Below, piece by piece: positions 1 through 7,627 of a DNA stretch of 64,000 nucleotides. The notes below the pieces were generated by a model. It had not been told where the DNA came from, did no database searches, and saw only the letters and a program-made list of their open reading frames with translations. Source of the stretch: Streptomyces sp. SN-593 (lineage in GTDB: Bacteria; Actinomycetota; Actinomycetes; Streptomycetales; Streptomycetaceae); NCBI RefSeq assembly GCF_016756395.1, contig NZ_AP018365.1, forward strand, positions 3,881,001 through 3,945,000. Direction: 5' to 3'. The position numbers and the translations under genes were made by a program. Positions within the stretch are counted from its first letter, which is position 1, and each line of letters begins with the position of its first letter.

Positions 1-100
1 GGCGGGGGGTGCCCGTAGGCCCGGCGCAACCAGCCCGCAGAGCACTCCCGCCGCCGACCGTGCCAACGCCCCGGAGCCGCCCACAGCCACGGAGTCCGCC

Positions 101-802
101 ATGCCGACCCCTGCCAGCAGCCACAGCCCAGCCTCCTCCGCACAGCCCGTACCCACAGCTGCGTCGACGTCCGTCGACCACGGCGACAGGCCGCCGTCCG
201 GCGGAGCAAGGTATGGCGCTGGACCGTCCAACGGCCGGTCCCGCGCAGGCTCCTCCGCCCCGGGGGTGGCGGAGGAGGAGCTCCGGCGCCAGGGGGCACC
301 GGAGGGAGGAGCCGCAGGCGCGTCCGCCGTCGAGACGCCCACCGAACCGCCGAGCCTGACGCGCGCCTCCGCCGAAGCCGCCGTCCACCGCGTCGCCCGC
401 CGTCGCCGCCGCGAACACACCCAGCGCACGTACCGCGTCGACGTCCGCTACAGCGCAGCCGAACACCACGCCATCAAGACCAAGGCGAAAACGATGGGAA
501 TCGCCGGCGCCCACCTCGTCGGCGCCGTCGTCATGGCGTTCGTCGAAGGAGCCCAACTCCTCCCCGGCCACCGCACGGCCACCGACGACCTCATCGACGA
601 ACTGGTCGCCCTGCGCACCCAGGTCGCCAAAATCGGCGGCAACGTCAACCAGATCGCCCACCGCCTCAACTCCGGCGGCACCCCACACCCCAGCGACCTC
701 CCCCTCCTCGCCCAGACCCAACGCACCCTCGACACCGCCCGCGCCGCCGTCTCCGCCATCGAAACGGCCGCCCACCAGACGACCCGCCGGAAAGCCGCCT
801 GA
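101..802 (+). CDS. MobC-like relaxosome accessory protein
   Basis: 233-residue protein. The first ~85 residues are Pro/Ala/Gly-rich low complexity. The conserved part (about residues 105-225) has a basic TYRVDVRYSAAEH strand followed by helices as in ribbon-helix-helix DNA-binding proteins, then the segment KIGGNVNQIAHRLNSGG, the hallmark of the bacterial mobilisation (MobC) family. These proteins bind near oriT and help the relaxase nick DNA for transfer. The ATG at 101 has GGAG about 7 bases upstream, but the frame stays open to the window edge, so an upstream start is possible. The stop abuts the relaxase ATG with no gap, the usual mobC-mobA arrangement. Confidence 0.8.
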   Translation: MPTPASSHSPASSAQPVPTAASTSVDHGDRPPSGGARYGAGPSNGRSRAGSSAPGVAEEELRRQGAPEGGAAGASAVETPTEPPSLTRASAEAAVHRVARRRRREHTQRTYRVDVRYSAAEHHAIKTKAKTMGIAGAHLVGAVVMAFVEGAQLLPGHRTATDDLIDELVALRTQVAKIGGNVNQIAHRLNSGGTPHPSDLPLLAQTQRTLDTARAAVSAIETAAHQTTRRKAA

Positions 803-2344
803 ATGATCGCGAAGATCACCCGAGGCAAGACCATCCGCCGCCTACTCGGCTACCTCTACGACACCGTCCGCTCCCAGGACCACACCGACCCCCACCTCGT
901 CGCCTCCTGGGACGGCTTCGCCCCCGACCCCGGCCGCGACACCAACCCCCAAGCCGCCATGCGCCAACTCACCCAATCCCTCGAACTCCGCCTCAACCAA
1001 GCCCGCCACAACGACGACCGCAACATCCCCGACCGGCCCGTCTGGCAGTGCTCGATCCGCGCCGCCCCCGAAGACCCGAACCTCACCGACGACCAGTGGG
1101 CCGCCATCGCCCGCCGCATCGTCCACGCCACCGGCATCGCCCCCAACGGAGACCCCGACGGCTGCCGCTGGGTCGCCGTCCGCCACGCCCCCGACCACAT
1201 CCACATCGCCGCCACCACCCTCCGCGGCGACCTCCGCACCGCCCGCCACTGGAACGACTACCTCCGCGCCGACAGAGAACTCGAAGCCGTCGAACACGAC
1301 TACCACCTCCGCACCGTCATCCGCGGCGACCGCACCGCCGCCAAACGCCCCACCCGCGCCGAAACGGAGAAGGCCCACCGCGCCGGCCGGCCCCGCACCC
1401 CACGCGAGCAACTCCGCACGATCGCGCGGACCGTCGTCGCCGTGTCCACCAGCCCCGAGGAATACCTCCACCTCCTGGCCGACAGCGGCGTCCGCATCGA
1501 GGTGCTCCGCTACCCGTCCGGGGACGTTCGCGGCTACAAAGCCGCCCTCGACGGCGACACCAACGCCGCGGGCGAACCCGTCTGGTTCTCCGGCTCCACC
1601 CTCGCCCCCGACCTGTCCTACCCCCAGATACGCGACCGCCTCACCACGACCGAACCCCCAGCACTTGTTGGCCCTGGCATCCGCCGCACCGACCCGTGGC
1701 ACCAGGCCACCGCCGCCATCGAACGCATCCCCCACCACCTGGACGGAACCGACGACGCAGCGTCCCAAGCCCACATCGCCGCCTTCGCCGAAGCCCTCGA
1801 CGCCCTCCCCCTCACCGCACCGGTGAACCTGCGGCCCCAACTCCGGCAAGCCGCCCTCGCCTTCGAACGCGCCAGCCGCTCCCGCATCCAAGCCGACCAC
1901 CAGCACGCCCGCGCCCTACGAACAGCCATCCGCGCCATCGCCCGGCAGCCCACCACCAGCGACAGCACCGGCCTCGCGATGTTCCTCGACGCCGCGATCC
2001 TCGCCGTCATCGCCATCCAGCGCTGGCACTCCACCCGCCACCACAACCAGCAAGTCACCGCCGCCCACCAGGCCCCCGCACATCTGCAAGCCGCCTACGA
2101 CCACGCCGCCGCGACACCCCTGACCACCCTCACCCACCGCACCCCCGCGCAGCCGATCGCCGACCGCCACGCCCACCGCATACGCCAAGCCATCCCCACC
2201 CACGCCGACCAGATCCTGGCCGACCCGGCCTGGCCACCACCCTCACCGACGCCGAAACCGCCGGCCACGACCCCACTCGGCTCCTCCAACTGGCCGCCGA
2301 CGAACGCGCCCTCACCGACGCGCGCTCACCCGCCCACGTCCTGA
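803..2344 (+). CDS. Relaxase / mobilization nuclease, C-terminally frameshifted
   Basis: 513 residues in the current frame. The N-terminus has the tyrosine-containing GYLYDT segment expected for the nicking residue, and about residues 130-140 carry HAPDHIHIAATT, the HUH metal-binding motif of MobA/VirD2-type relaxases. It would nick oriT and lead DNA into a recipient cell. The gene starts directly after the mobC stop. At about 2228-2236 the natural-looking sequence ILADPAW changes to a Pro-rich nonsense tail, while the neighbouring frame continues with LATTLTDAETAGHD and a plausible relaxase C-terminus to 2508. The N-terminal catalytic domain is intact, so nicking might survive; the C-terminal half may not fold normally. 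Confidence 0.82.
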   Translation: MIAKITRGKTIRRLLGYLYDTVRSQDHTDPHLVASWDGFAPDPGRDTNPQAAMRQLTQSLELRLNQARHNDDRNIPDRPVWQCSIRAAPEDPNLTDDQWAAIARRIVHATGIAPNGDPDGCRWVAVRHAPDHIHIAATTLRGDLRTARHWNDYLRADRELEAVEHDYHLRTVIRGDRTAAKRPTRAETEKAHRAGRPRTPREQLRTIARTVVAVSTSPEEYLHLLADSGVRIEVLRYPSGDVRGYKAALDGDTNAAGEPVWFSGSTLAPDLSYPQIRDRLTTTEPPALVGPGIRRTDPWHQATAAIERIPHHLDGTDDAASQAHIAAFAEALDALPLTAPVNLRPQLRQAALAFERASRSRIQADHQHARALRTAIRAIARQPTTSDSTGLAMFLDAAILAVIAIQRWHSTRHHNQQVTAAHQAPAHLQAAYDHAAATPLTTLTHRTPAQPIADRHAHRIRQAIPTHADQILADPAWPPPSPTPKPPATTPLGSSNWPPTNAPSPTRAHPPTS

Positions 2345-2508
2345 TCTGGCGTCTCCAGCGCTTGGCCCAACGTCCAGCGCCGAGCCCGCGGGCCCGAGCC
2401 GCGATGGCCCGCACCACCCTCACCGCCCACCGAACCCCGCCCACACCCAGCACGACACCAACCTCCACCGGCACGAGCGACGTCAACCACCAGAACCGGC
2501 GTCGTTGA
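2230..2508 (+). pseudogene. Out-of-frame C-terminal continuation of the relaxase
   Basis: Reading from the CTG at 2230 gives LATTLTDAETAGHDP, then LLQLAADERALTDARSP and VLIWRLQRLAQ, which resembles the end of Streptomyces relaxases; the annotated frame here gives only Pro-rich sequence. Restoring the frame requires a loss of 1 mod 3 bases. The expected DPAWPALATT would need about ten more bases between two CCTGGCC copies, consistent with slippage deletion. The restored stop at 2506-2508 would overlap the end of the convergent gene at 2483. Confidence 0.6.
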
Positions 2509-2743
2509 GCCCGCGCTTGCGTTCCAGGACCACCAGGGGGCAGTTCAATGCCGCAGCGATCTTGACCAGGTTGGTGGGTGTGGCGTTGCGCCAGCCCGAC
2601 TCGATGTCTCCCATGAGCTGCTCGGAGATCCCCACCCGCCCGGCCAGGGCCCGCTTGGTCAGCCCTGCCTTCTCGCGGGCCCACGTGACGGCCTCCGGTT
2701 CTTGGCACAGCCTTCTGGGCCGAGCCCGAGCACGTGACGGCAT
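2483..2743 (-). CDS. Small XRE-type helix-turn-helix regulator
   Basis: 86-residue protein. Residues ~14-75 form a Cro/CI helix-turn-helix: VTWAREKAGLTKRALAGRVG then ISEQLMGDIESGWRNATP, with recognition-helix spacing typical of XRE proteins. It should bind DNA as a dimer. The ATG at 2743 is preceded by GGGGGAG at a good distance; a longer frame reaching 2947 runs through the tandem repeat of the neighbouring gene and is not supported. It follows the microprotein gene by 62 bases and may be the last gene of the same leftward operon. Close Streptomyces relatives are common on integrative elements. Confidence 0.75.
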   Translation of the reverse strand: MPSRARARPRRLCQEPEAVTWAREKAGLTKRALAGRVGISEQLMGDIESGWRNATPTNLVKIAAALNCPLVVLERKRGLNDAGSGG

Positions 2744-2805
2744 TCCTGCTCCCCCGGTGATCGATCGCGGACCCACGCGCAGCCGGTCTGCCGTGCGGAA
2801 CAGGA

Positions 2806-2982
2806 TCACGGCGTGGGCTGGCTGGCGATGGCCAGGCCGAGGACGAGGCCGCAGGCGAGGGCCAGGAGCGCGATGAGCGCGATGAGCGCGATGAGCGCGA
2901 TGAGCGCGATGAGCGCGATGAGCGCGATGAGCGCGATGCCGGTCCAACCGGCGACGATGGCGGTCTTCCAGTGGCGGATCAC
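2806..2982 (-). CDS. Repeat-built membrane microprotein (IAL repeats)
   Basis: 58 residues starting GTG at 2982 inside the stop of the upstream gene (GTGA overlap). The sequence is a short basic head (IRHWKTAIVAGWTG), then eight consecutive Ile-Ala-Leu triplets, then LLALACGLVLGLAIA and a polar tail. About 40 uninterrupted hydrophobic residues suggest one over-long transmembrane helix or a helical hairpin. The repeats come from a 9-bp DNA tandem array, so length probably varies between strains without breaking the frame. Function unknown. Translational coupling to a DUF6907-like gene argues that it is expressed. Confidence 0.6.
   Translation of the reverse strand: MIRHWKTAIVAGWTGIALIALIALIALIALIALIALIALLALACGLVLGLAIASQPTP
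2868..2938. repeat. 9-bp tandem repeat (GCGCGATGA, ~7.9 copies)
   Basis: Seven perfect copies of GCGCGATGA run from 2868 to 2930, followed by eight bases of an eighth. Read leftward they encode the (Ile-Ala-Leu)n core of the microprotein. Copy-number change keeps the reading frame and would lengthen or shorten the hydrophobic segment by three residues per unit. Confidence 0.95.
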
Positions 2983-3557
2983 GGCGGCTCGGCCTTGCTC
3001 GGGCTGCTCGCGGGGGCCGCGGGATGACGGGCGGCCCAGTCCTCGCGGGCGGTGATCAGGTCGGGGAGAACGGTGCTCTCGAAGTAGTCGGCCTGGGTGC
3101 GGATCTGGGTGGCGAAACGCGCCAGGTCGGCGGGGGTCAGGCCCTCGAAGTCCCACGCGTCGACGATCGTCAGCGAGGCGGTGGGCACTCGTTCGTGCGG
3201 CTGCTGGGCGTAGGGGTGGCAGGCGATCTGGGCGGCGAACATCATGCTGGTCGACTCGCGGACGCGGGTGCCGTTGATGTCGGTGTCGAGGGTGGCGGGC
3301 GGGAGGACCGGGTCGACGGGCAGCATCGTGTAGTGGGCGTAGCCGCGCAGGTAGTCGATGGCCTGGGCGAGCGTCATGCCGGTGTCGCTGGGGTTGTCCA
3401 TGGACCAGTCGGGCTGCGTGCCGGTCAGGGTGATGCCCTCAACCGTGGTGACCGTCCAGGTGCACGGCGCGTGTTCCGCCGGTGGCGGCGTCATGGTCGA
3501 GTCCGGTTCGGGGGGCCGTGTCGTGGTGGGGTTGGTGAGCAGGGTCGTGGGGCTCAT
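2979..3557 (-). CDS. DUF6907-like protein, copy 2
   Basis: 192 residues. After a Pro/Thr-rich head, the conserved core begins at TWTVTTVEGITLTGTQPDWS and ends ATQIRTQADYFESTVLPDL. It is homologous by eye to the protein at 4471-4986: both share a W..(N/D)PS motif, a HYT..P motif, an Ile-Xaa-Cys-(H/T)PYA motif and the same C-terminal helix. I recognise the pattern as the small Streptomyces family usually labelled DUF6907; function unknown. ATG at 3557 has AGGAG upstream. It starts 35 bases after the XRE-DUF5753 stop, and its own stop overlaps the GTG of the microprotein. Confidence 0.7.
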   Translation of the reverse strand: MSPTTLLTNPTTTRPPEPDSTMTPPPAEHAPCTWTVTTVEGITLTGTQPDWSMDNPSDTGMTLAQAIDYLRGYAHYTMLPVDPVLPPATLDTDINGTRVRESTSMMFAAQIACHPYAQQPHERVPTASLTIVDAWDFEGLTPADLARFATQIRTQADYFESTVLPDLITAREDWAARHPAAPASSPSKAEPP

Positions 3558-3592
3558 GGGCGGCGGCTCCTGGGCGCGGTGGCGTTGGTTGG

Positions 3593-4474
3593 TCAGCGGG
3601 TGGTGTTGCGGAGGGTGTGGAGGTGTTCGATGGTCTGGGCGGGGGTGAGGGCGAGGTCGCGCACCTGGTCGTACTGCTGGCTGAGCTCCTCGATGTCGTC
3701 GGGGTCGTCGGTGATGTGGTCGGTGAGGGTGCCGTGCACGTACGCGAGGGTGGTGCCGACGCGGAAGGACAGCAGCTGAAGCGAGCCGCGCAGGTCGTAG
3801 GGGCCGGCATGCAGGGGGAGGAGTTGGAGGGTGATCGCGGGCTCGTGGGCCGTGGCGATGAGGTGGTCGAGTTGGCCGTCCCAGGTCGCCTTGTTGCGGG
3901 CGCCGCGGTGGAGGACCAGTTCGTCGAGGACGGCCCGGTAGCGGACCGGATGAGGCACGGTCCCGGTGAGGCGGGCCTGCCGTTCGCGGAGCACGTTGAC
4001 CTGGGCGGCCAGCACCTCCGGTGACTGCGGGTGGGTGGTGGCGAGGTGCTCTTCGGCGTACGCGGGCGTCTGGAGCAGAGCAGGGACGGTGGTCAGGGCG
4101 TATGCGCGGATGCTGGTCGCGGCCGCCTCCAGGGCGGTGAGTCCCCCGGCCGCGCGTTTGGCTTCGCGCTTGGCCAGCAGCCACAGCCCGGCGAGCAGGT
4201 CCCCGGTGCCGTAGAAGCGGTCCAAGGTCTCGGCGACGAGCATGTTGCCCAGCCGCCCACCAGTCTCCAGGCGGTGGAGATAGGACTGCTCGTAGTGACA
4301 CCGGTCGGCCAACTCGACCAAGGACAGACCGGCCTTCGCACGCAGGAACGCGAGATGGTGGGCATACAAGGCGCGAGCGCTCACCTGCCCGGAGGCGATC
4401 GCGACCCGGAAGGCAGCGAGCCGATCAGCGCTGGTCGTCACGGAGTCCACGACGGGCGTGGCGTCGGTGCTCAC
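3593..4474 (-). CDS. XRE regulator with DUF5753 sensor domain
   Basis: 293 residues. Residues ~35-95 form an XRE helix-turn-helix (FLRAKAGLSLVELADRCHYE, then QSYLHRLETGGRL); the remainder matches the DUF5753 / Scr1-type effector region, with conserved patterns such as VPALLQTPAYAEEH and LDELVLHRG. Such proteins are often paired with small partner proteins in Streptomyces. GTG at 4474 overlaps the stop of the upstream gene (GTGA), so I prefer it to the ATG at 4507. The gene sits between two homologous DUF6907-like genes in one coupled operon, so it may control them or be modulated by them. Confidence 0.85.
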   Translation of the reverse strand: MSTDATPVVDSVTTSADRLAAFRVAIASGQVSARALYAHHLAFLRAKAGLSLVELADRCHYEQSYLHRLETGGRLGNMLVAETLDRFYGTGDLLAGLWLLAKREAKRAAGGLTALEAAATSIRAYALTTVPALLQTPAYAEEHLATTHPQSPEVLAAQVNVLRERQARLTGTVPHPVRYRAVLDELVLHRGARNKATWDGQLDHLIATAHEPAITLQLLPLHAGPYDLRGSLQLLSFRVGTTLAYVHGTLTDHITDDPDDIEELSQQYDQVRDLALTPAQTIEHLHTLRNTTR

Positions 4475-4986
4475 GGGCGCGCTCCCGCACTGTGGTGGGC
4501 GGTCCATTCGGCGCGGACGGTGTTGAGCTGGGGAATGACGACACCGTCAAGCCGATCGGCCACCGCGCGCAGGCCCACGACCAGGCCCGCCACTCCCGCC
4601 GGGTCGAGGTCGGTCATCCAGTACTCACCGGCGACCCGCACCGTGACGACCGGGACAGCCAGTTCGGGAGCCGGGGCGTAGGGCGTGCAGGTGATGCTGG
4701 AGGACATGACCTCCAACTCCTCGGGCTCGTCCGTCACGTTGCCGGGCGAGTACGCCTGCAGGACCTGCCCCGGGAACTCGGTGTAGTGACAGACGTCGGC
4801 CAGCCGCGCGGCCAACTTCTCCGGCTGCACGTCCGCCTCGCTGGGGTCCTCGGTGGCCCAAGGAGGCAGGTATCCGGTGACCTTCTCGCCGGTGGTCGTA
4901 GTGATCGCCCACCGCCGGGCCGGGCGGGCAGCGTCGTCGGGCTCGGTGGCGGGTAAGGCGGCGGGCGAAGGGACTGCGGGCTTCAT
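4471..4986 (-). CDS. DUF6907-like protein, copy 1
   Basis: 171 residues starting ATG at 4986, with AGGAA upstream; the ATG overlaps the stop of the preceding gene (ATGA). The core has WAITTTTGEKVTGY, ATEDPSEADVQ, VCHYTEFPG, SSSITCTPYAP and the helical end LRAVADRLDGVVIPQLN. Each block has a counterpart in the 2979-3557 protein, so the two are diverged paralogues. Its stop overlaps the GTG of the XRE-DUF5753 regulator, so the two are translationally coupled. Function unknown. Confidence 0.7.
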   Translation of the reverse strand: MKPAVPSPAALPATEPDDAARPARRWAITTTTGEKVTGYLPPWATEDPSEADVQPEKLAARLADVCHYTEFPGQVLQAYSPGNVTDEPEELEVMSSSITCTPYAPAPELAVPVVTVRVAGEYWMTDLDPAGVAGLVVGLRAVADRLDGVVIPQLNTVRAEWTAHHSAGARP

Positions 4987-5489
4987 CGTGCGGGGTTCCT
5001 GTTCGTGGTGGGGCGGTGGAATCGGGTGGCGGCGTCGAGCACGCGTCCGTCGAGCGGCCGGTCCTGCTGCGCGAGGAGCGGAGCGAATGCCGCGAGGAGG
5101 GCGGGCGGCAGGGCCGGGTCGGCCAACTCCCAGCTGTGGACGCCGGGGTGCCCGACGAACTCGCTGCACGCCTCGTCACCGTCGGCGGTGGTGACGGGGC
5201 AGTCGGGAAGCAGGAGGGCGAGGCAAGGCTCGATGCCGTCGCGCCAGGCCGCCCAGACGGCACCGGCGTCCGGACCCCGCAGGTTCAGCACCACGCCGTG
5301 ATGCACCGGCCCACGATGGGCCTGGAGCGTGCAGACCAGCAGCGTCGCCGCGTCCTCCGCCACGTACACCAGCCCGTCCCACGCCGGTTCGATGGCGTTG
5401 GCCATGCCCAGGGCCACGGTGACGAGGTGGACCGGCACCACGGTCCGGCAACCGCAGATGAACCGCTGGGCGCGGGTAAACACGTTCAT
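4983..5489 (-). CDS. Unknown protein, first gene of the coupled operon
   Basis: 168 residues beginning MNVFTRAQRFICGCRTVVPV. I prefer the ATG at 5489 because GGAGG lies five bases upstream; a TTG one codon earlier would be too close to it. The body has a mixed alpha/beta look, with the conserved-looking patches AWDGLVYVAEDAATLL and HRGPVHHGVVLNLRGPD and a Pro/Leu-rich C-terminal helix. No family recognised. Its stop overlaps the next ATG (ATGA). The 247 bases upstream (5490-5736) should hold the operon promoter. Confidence 0.65.
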   Translation of the reverse strand: MNVFTRAQRFICGCRTVVPVHLVTVALGMANAIEPAWDGLVYVAEDAATLLVCTLQAHRGPVHHGVVLNLRGPDAGAVWAAWRDGIEPCLALLLPDCPVTTADGDEACSEFVGHPGVHSWELADPALPPALLAAFAPLLAQQDRPLDGRVLDAATRFHRPTTNRNPAR

Positions 5490-5736
5490 CAATTCCTCCC
5501 CTCTCAGGGGATCGTCGATATGCGCTGAACAAGTGGCCTGCTCCTGCTCCGACCAGCAGCGAGTCCGCCGTGAGTCCGTGCGGAGAGGGCCAGATCAGCG
5601 CGAGCGGCAAGGGGCGTCATCGAGAGCTGTCGGCCACAGAGAAGGTCACGTGCAAGACCTCCCATCAACGTCGGCACGAGCGCGTGACGATTCCGTTCCG
5701 GCAGCTCGCGAGCACCGTGTCCGGGGCGTGGATCGT

Positions 5737-6150
5737 TCAGTCGCCGCCGCCGAGGACGGCCCACACGCTTTTGCCGGAGGGCAGTTGGGTGACGCCCCAG
5801 CACTGCGCCAGGACGTCCACGACAGCCAGGCCACGGCCGTGCTCGTCGTCCGGCACCGAAACCCGAGGTACGGGAAGGACGCGCGAGCGGTCCACGACGC
5901 CGATCCGCACCGTTCCGGGGCCCGGGCGAACGACCGTGACGCGTACCGGCTGACCACCCGCGTGCTCCACAGCGTTGGAGACCAGTTCGGTGACGACGAT
6001 CTCGGCGTCGTCCGCGAGTGGCTCAAGTCCCCACGCGCACAGGGCGATACGTACCAGCCGCCGAGCGGTACCGGCACTGCCGACAACAGAAGGCAACTGT
6101 GCGGAGTAGCCAGGGTGTCCTCGGGGGCGTGCGACGGTTCTCACGGTCAT
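5737..6150 (-). CDS. RsbW-like ATP-binding protein (HATPase_c_2)
   Basis: 137 residues. It has the N-box VTELVSNAVEHA and the GRGLAVVDVLA glycine-box region of GHKL ATPases, the compact layout of anti-sigma-factor serine kinases of the RsbW/SpoIIAB type that abound in Streptomyces. Such proteins bind ATP and may phosphorylate or sequester partners in regulatory switches. ATG at 6150 or the adjacent GTG at 6153 are both possible, with GAGG upstream. It is divergent from the XRE-TPR regulator gene at 6334, a frequent pairing in this genus. No sigma factor or antagonist is nearby. Confidence 0.85.
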   Translation of the reverse strand: MTVRTVARPRGHPGYSAQLPSVVGSAGTARRLVRIALCAWGLEPLADDAEIVVTELVSNAVEHAGGQPVRVTVVRPGPGTVRIGVVDRSRVLPVPRVSVPDDEHGRGLAVVDVLAQCWGVTQLPSGKSVWAVLGGGD

Positions 6151-6263
6151 CACCGGGCCTCGTTGGGTAGCGGGCTGCCTTGTGGCCGCCCTTCCGTAAG
6201 GTGACTTGACTTAACCGCGGGTCACCGTTGCAGTACCAGGAGTCATCCGGCAGGCGCATACCG

Positions 6264-6282
6264 CTATGCATGCGCTGCATAG
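6264..6282. promoter_or_regulatory. Inverted repeat CTATGCA-N5-TGCATAG, possible operator
   Basis: Perfect 7-bp arms (6264-6270 and 6276-6282) with a 5-bp centre lie just upstream of the GGAGG at about 6287. The position is right for autoregulation by the helix-turn-helix protein encoded next, or for an mRNA leader hairpin. A TTGACT hexamer at 6206-6211 could be a -35 element, but I see no convincing -10. Confidence 0.4.
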
Positions 6283-6301
6283 AAGTGGAGGATCAGAGCG
6301 A

Positions 6302-6337
6302 ATGGCGAGGTACCAACAGATGCGGGAGCGCCGGTGA
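6302..6337 (+). CDS. 11-codon leader ORF coupled to the regulator
   Basis: ATG at 6302 encodes MARYQQMRERR and stops TGA at 6335-6337, overlapping the GTG start of the XRE-TPR gene at 6334. A GGAGG lies about ten bases before the ATG. The regulator's own site (GGGAG at about 6324-6328) lies inside this short ORF, so ribosomes terminating here could re-initiate. This is inference from layout; no homologue is recognised. Confidence 0.4.
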   Translation: MARYQQMRERR

Positions 6338-7599
6338 ACTGGACAGCTGCGGCAGTTCGGGAAGCCTCCAACAGCGGCAACTACGGGCAGGTGGTGAAGC
6401 TCGCCAGGATCGATGCCCGGCTCTCCCAAGCACAGTTGGGCGACGCATGCGGTCTGAGCCAGTCGGCCGTCTCCAGACTGGAGGGCCGCGGCGTCGCCAC
6501 CTACGACATGAGCCTCTTGGCAAGGGCGGCCACCCACCTCAAGATCCCTATGCGGATGGTCGGCCTCGCCGACCAATCGGCGGTCGCTGCCGCCCAGGTG
6601 GGAACAGACGTGGAACGACGCAGTTTCGTGAAGGGCGCGGCGGCCGTGGCGGTCGCGCCGGTGCTCTCCCCGGCCCTCGCGGCTCAGCCCGCCCAGGCCG
6701 GAGACGCCCAGACCGCTCCTCTGCGCCTGGCTACCACCGCATTTCGGCGGCTCGACGGTTCGACGCCTTCCCGCCAGTTGCAAGAGGCGGTCCTCGCCCA
6801 CTTGCGGCTCGCTCAGACGATCGCCGGCGAAGCGGAGGACCGGGCGGTCAAACTGCGCTTGGCCGCCGTCGGGAGCGAGGCCGCAAGCCTGGCCGGTTGG
6901 CTGGCATGGGACATGGGCGACTACGGCTCGGCCCGTACCTGGTACGGCAACGCCGTCAAAGCAGCCCGGTCCTCGGACGACCGCCTTCTGACCGCCTACC
7001 AGATGGGCAGCCTCGCGCAGTTCGAGGCGAACACCGGCAACGTCGTGCAAAGCCTCAACCTCCTCCACCAGGCCCGTCGACAACTGCCCGGTGACCGCCC
7101 CTTGGCCATCGCCGATGCCTGGCTACTGTCGGCCGAAGCCCTCGCCCACGCGGTGGCCGGCGACGCGCGGTCGAGCGACCGCGCTCTGACGCAGGCGGCC
7201 CGCGCCGCCGAACTCGTCGCCCACGAGGACCCCGCACCCTGGCCGTGGCTCTTCACGTTCAACGGTGCCAAGGTCGCAGCAGCCCGCATCTCCTGCGGGG
7301 CCCGCCTCGGTCTCCCACAGTGGGTGCAAGCCGCCCAGGACGAAGCAGGGGAAGCGCTCTCCTCCGGTCACGCGAAGCAGCGCGCGCTCCTTCAACTCGA
7401 CCTCGCACAAGCACGTTTGGCATCCGGGCGGGTCGATGGCGCATTCGCCCTCGCAACCCGGGCGTTGGAGACAGGCGTGCGCTACCGTTCCGGTCGGATC
7501 GTGGAGAGGGCGCGAGCTGTACGCCGCTCCCACACGTCGTCCACCCCGCCGAAGGTCGTCAGGGATTTCGACGAACGACTCCACGGCGTCTACCTCTGA
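6334..7599 (+). CDS. XRE regulator with C-terminal TPR-like helical repeats
   Basis: 421 residues, GTG start inside a GTGA overlap with the short leader ORF. Residues ~18-75 form a helix-turn-helix (KLARIDARLSQAQLGDACGL, then SQSAVSRLEGRG). Residues ~120-400 are alpha-helical pairs resembling tetratricopeptide repeats, a usual ligand- or peptide-sensing module in Streptomyces regulators. Between them lies RRSFVKGAAAVAVAP, which looks like a Tat signal but is internal and characteristic of this regulator family, so it is not taken as an export signal. It heads a rightward group with the SLOG, creatininase and broken NUDIX genes. Confidence 0.8.
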   Translation: MNWTAAAVREASNSGNYGQVVKLARIDARLSQAQLGDACGLSQSAVSRLEGRGVATYDMSLLARAATHLKIPMRMVGLADQSAVAAAQVGTDVERRSFVKGAAAVAVAPVLSPALAAQPAQAGDAQTAPLRLATTAFRRLDGSTPSRQLQEAVLAHLRLAQTIAGEAEDRAVKLRLAAVGSEAASLAGWLAWDMGDYGSARTWYGNAVKAARSSDDRLLTAYQMGSLAQFEANTGNVVQSLNLLHQARRQLPGDRPLAIADAWLLSAEALAHAVAGDARSSDRALTQAARAAELVAHEDPAPWPWLFTFNGAKVAAARISCGARLGLPQWVQAAQDEAGEALSSGHAKQRALLQLDLAQARLASGRVDGAFALATRALETGVRYRSGRIVERARAVRRSHTSSTPPKVVRDFDERLHGVYL

Positions 7600-7627
7600 T
7601 CAGCGACGAACGTAAGGGCAGGTCAAC

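Noticed and set aside
2868-2938. CRISPR-like array
   Set aside because: Units are contiguous 9-mers without spacers and encode part of a protein.
6610-6710. A Tat signal peptide (RRSFVKGAAAVAVAP) in the XRE-TPR regulator
   Set aside because: It is internal, after the DNA-binding domain, and common to this regulator family, so export is not expected.
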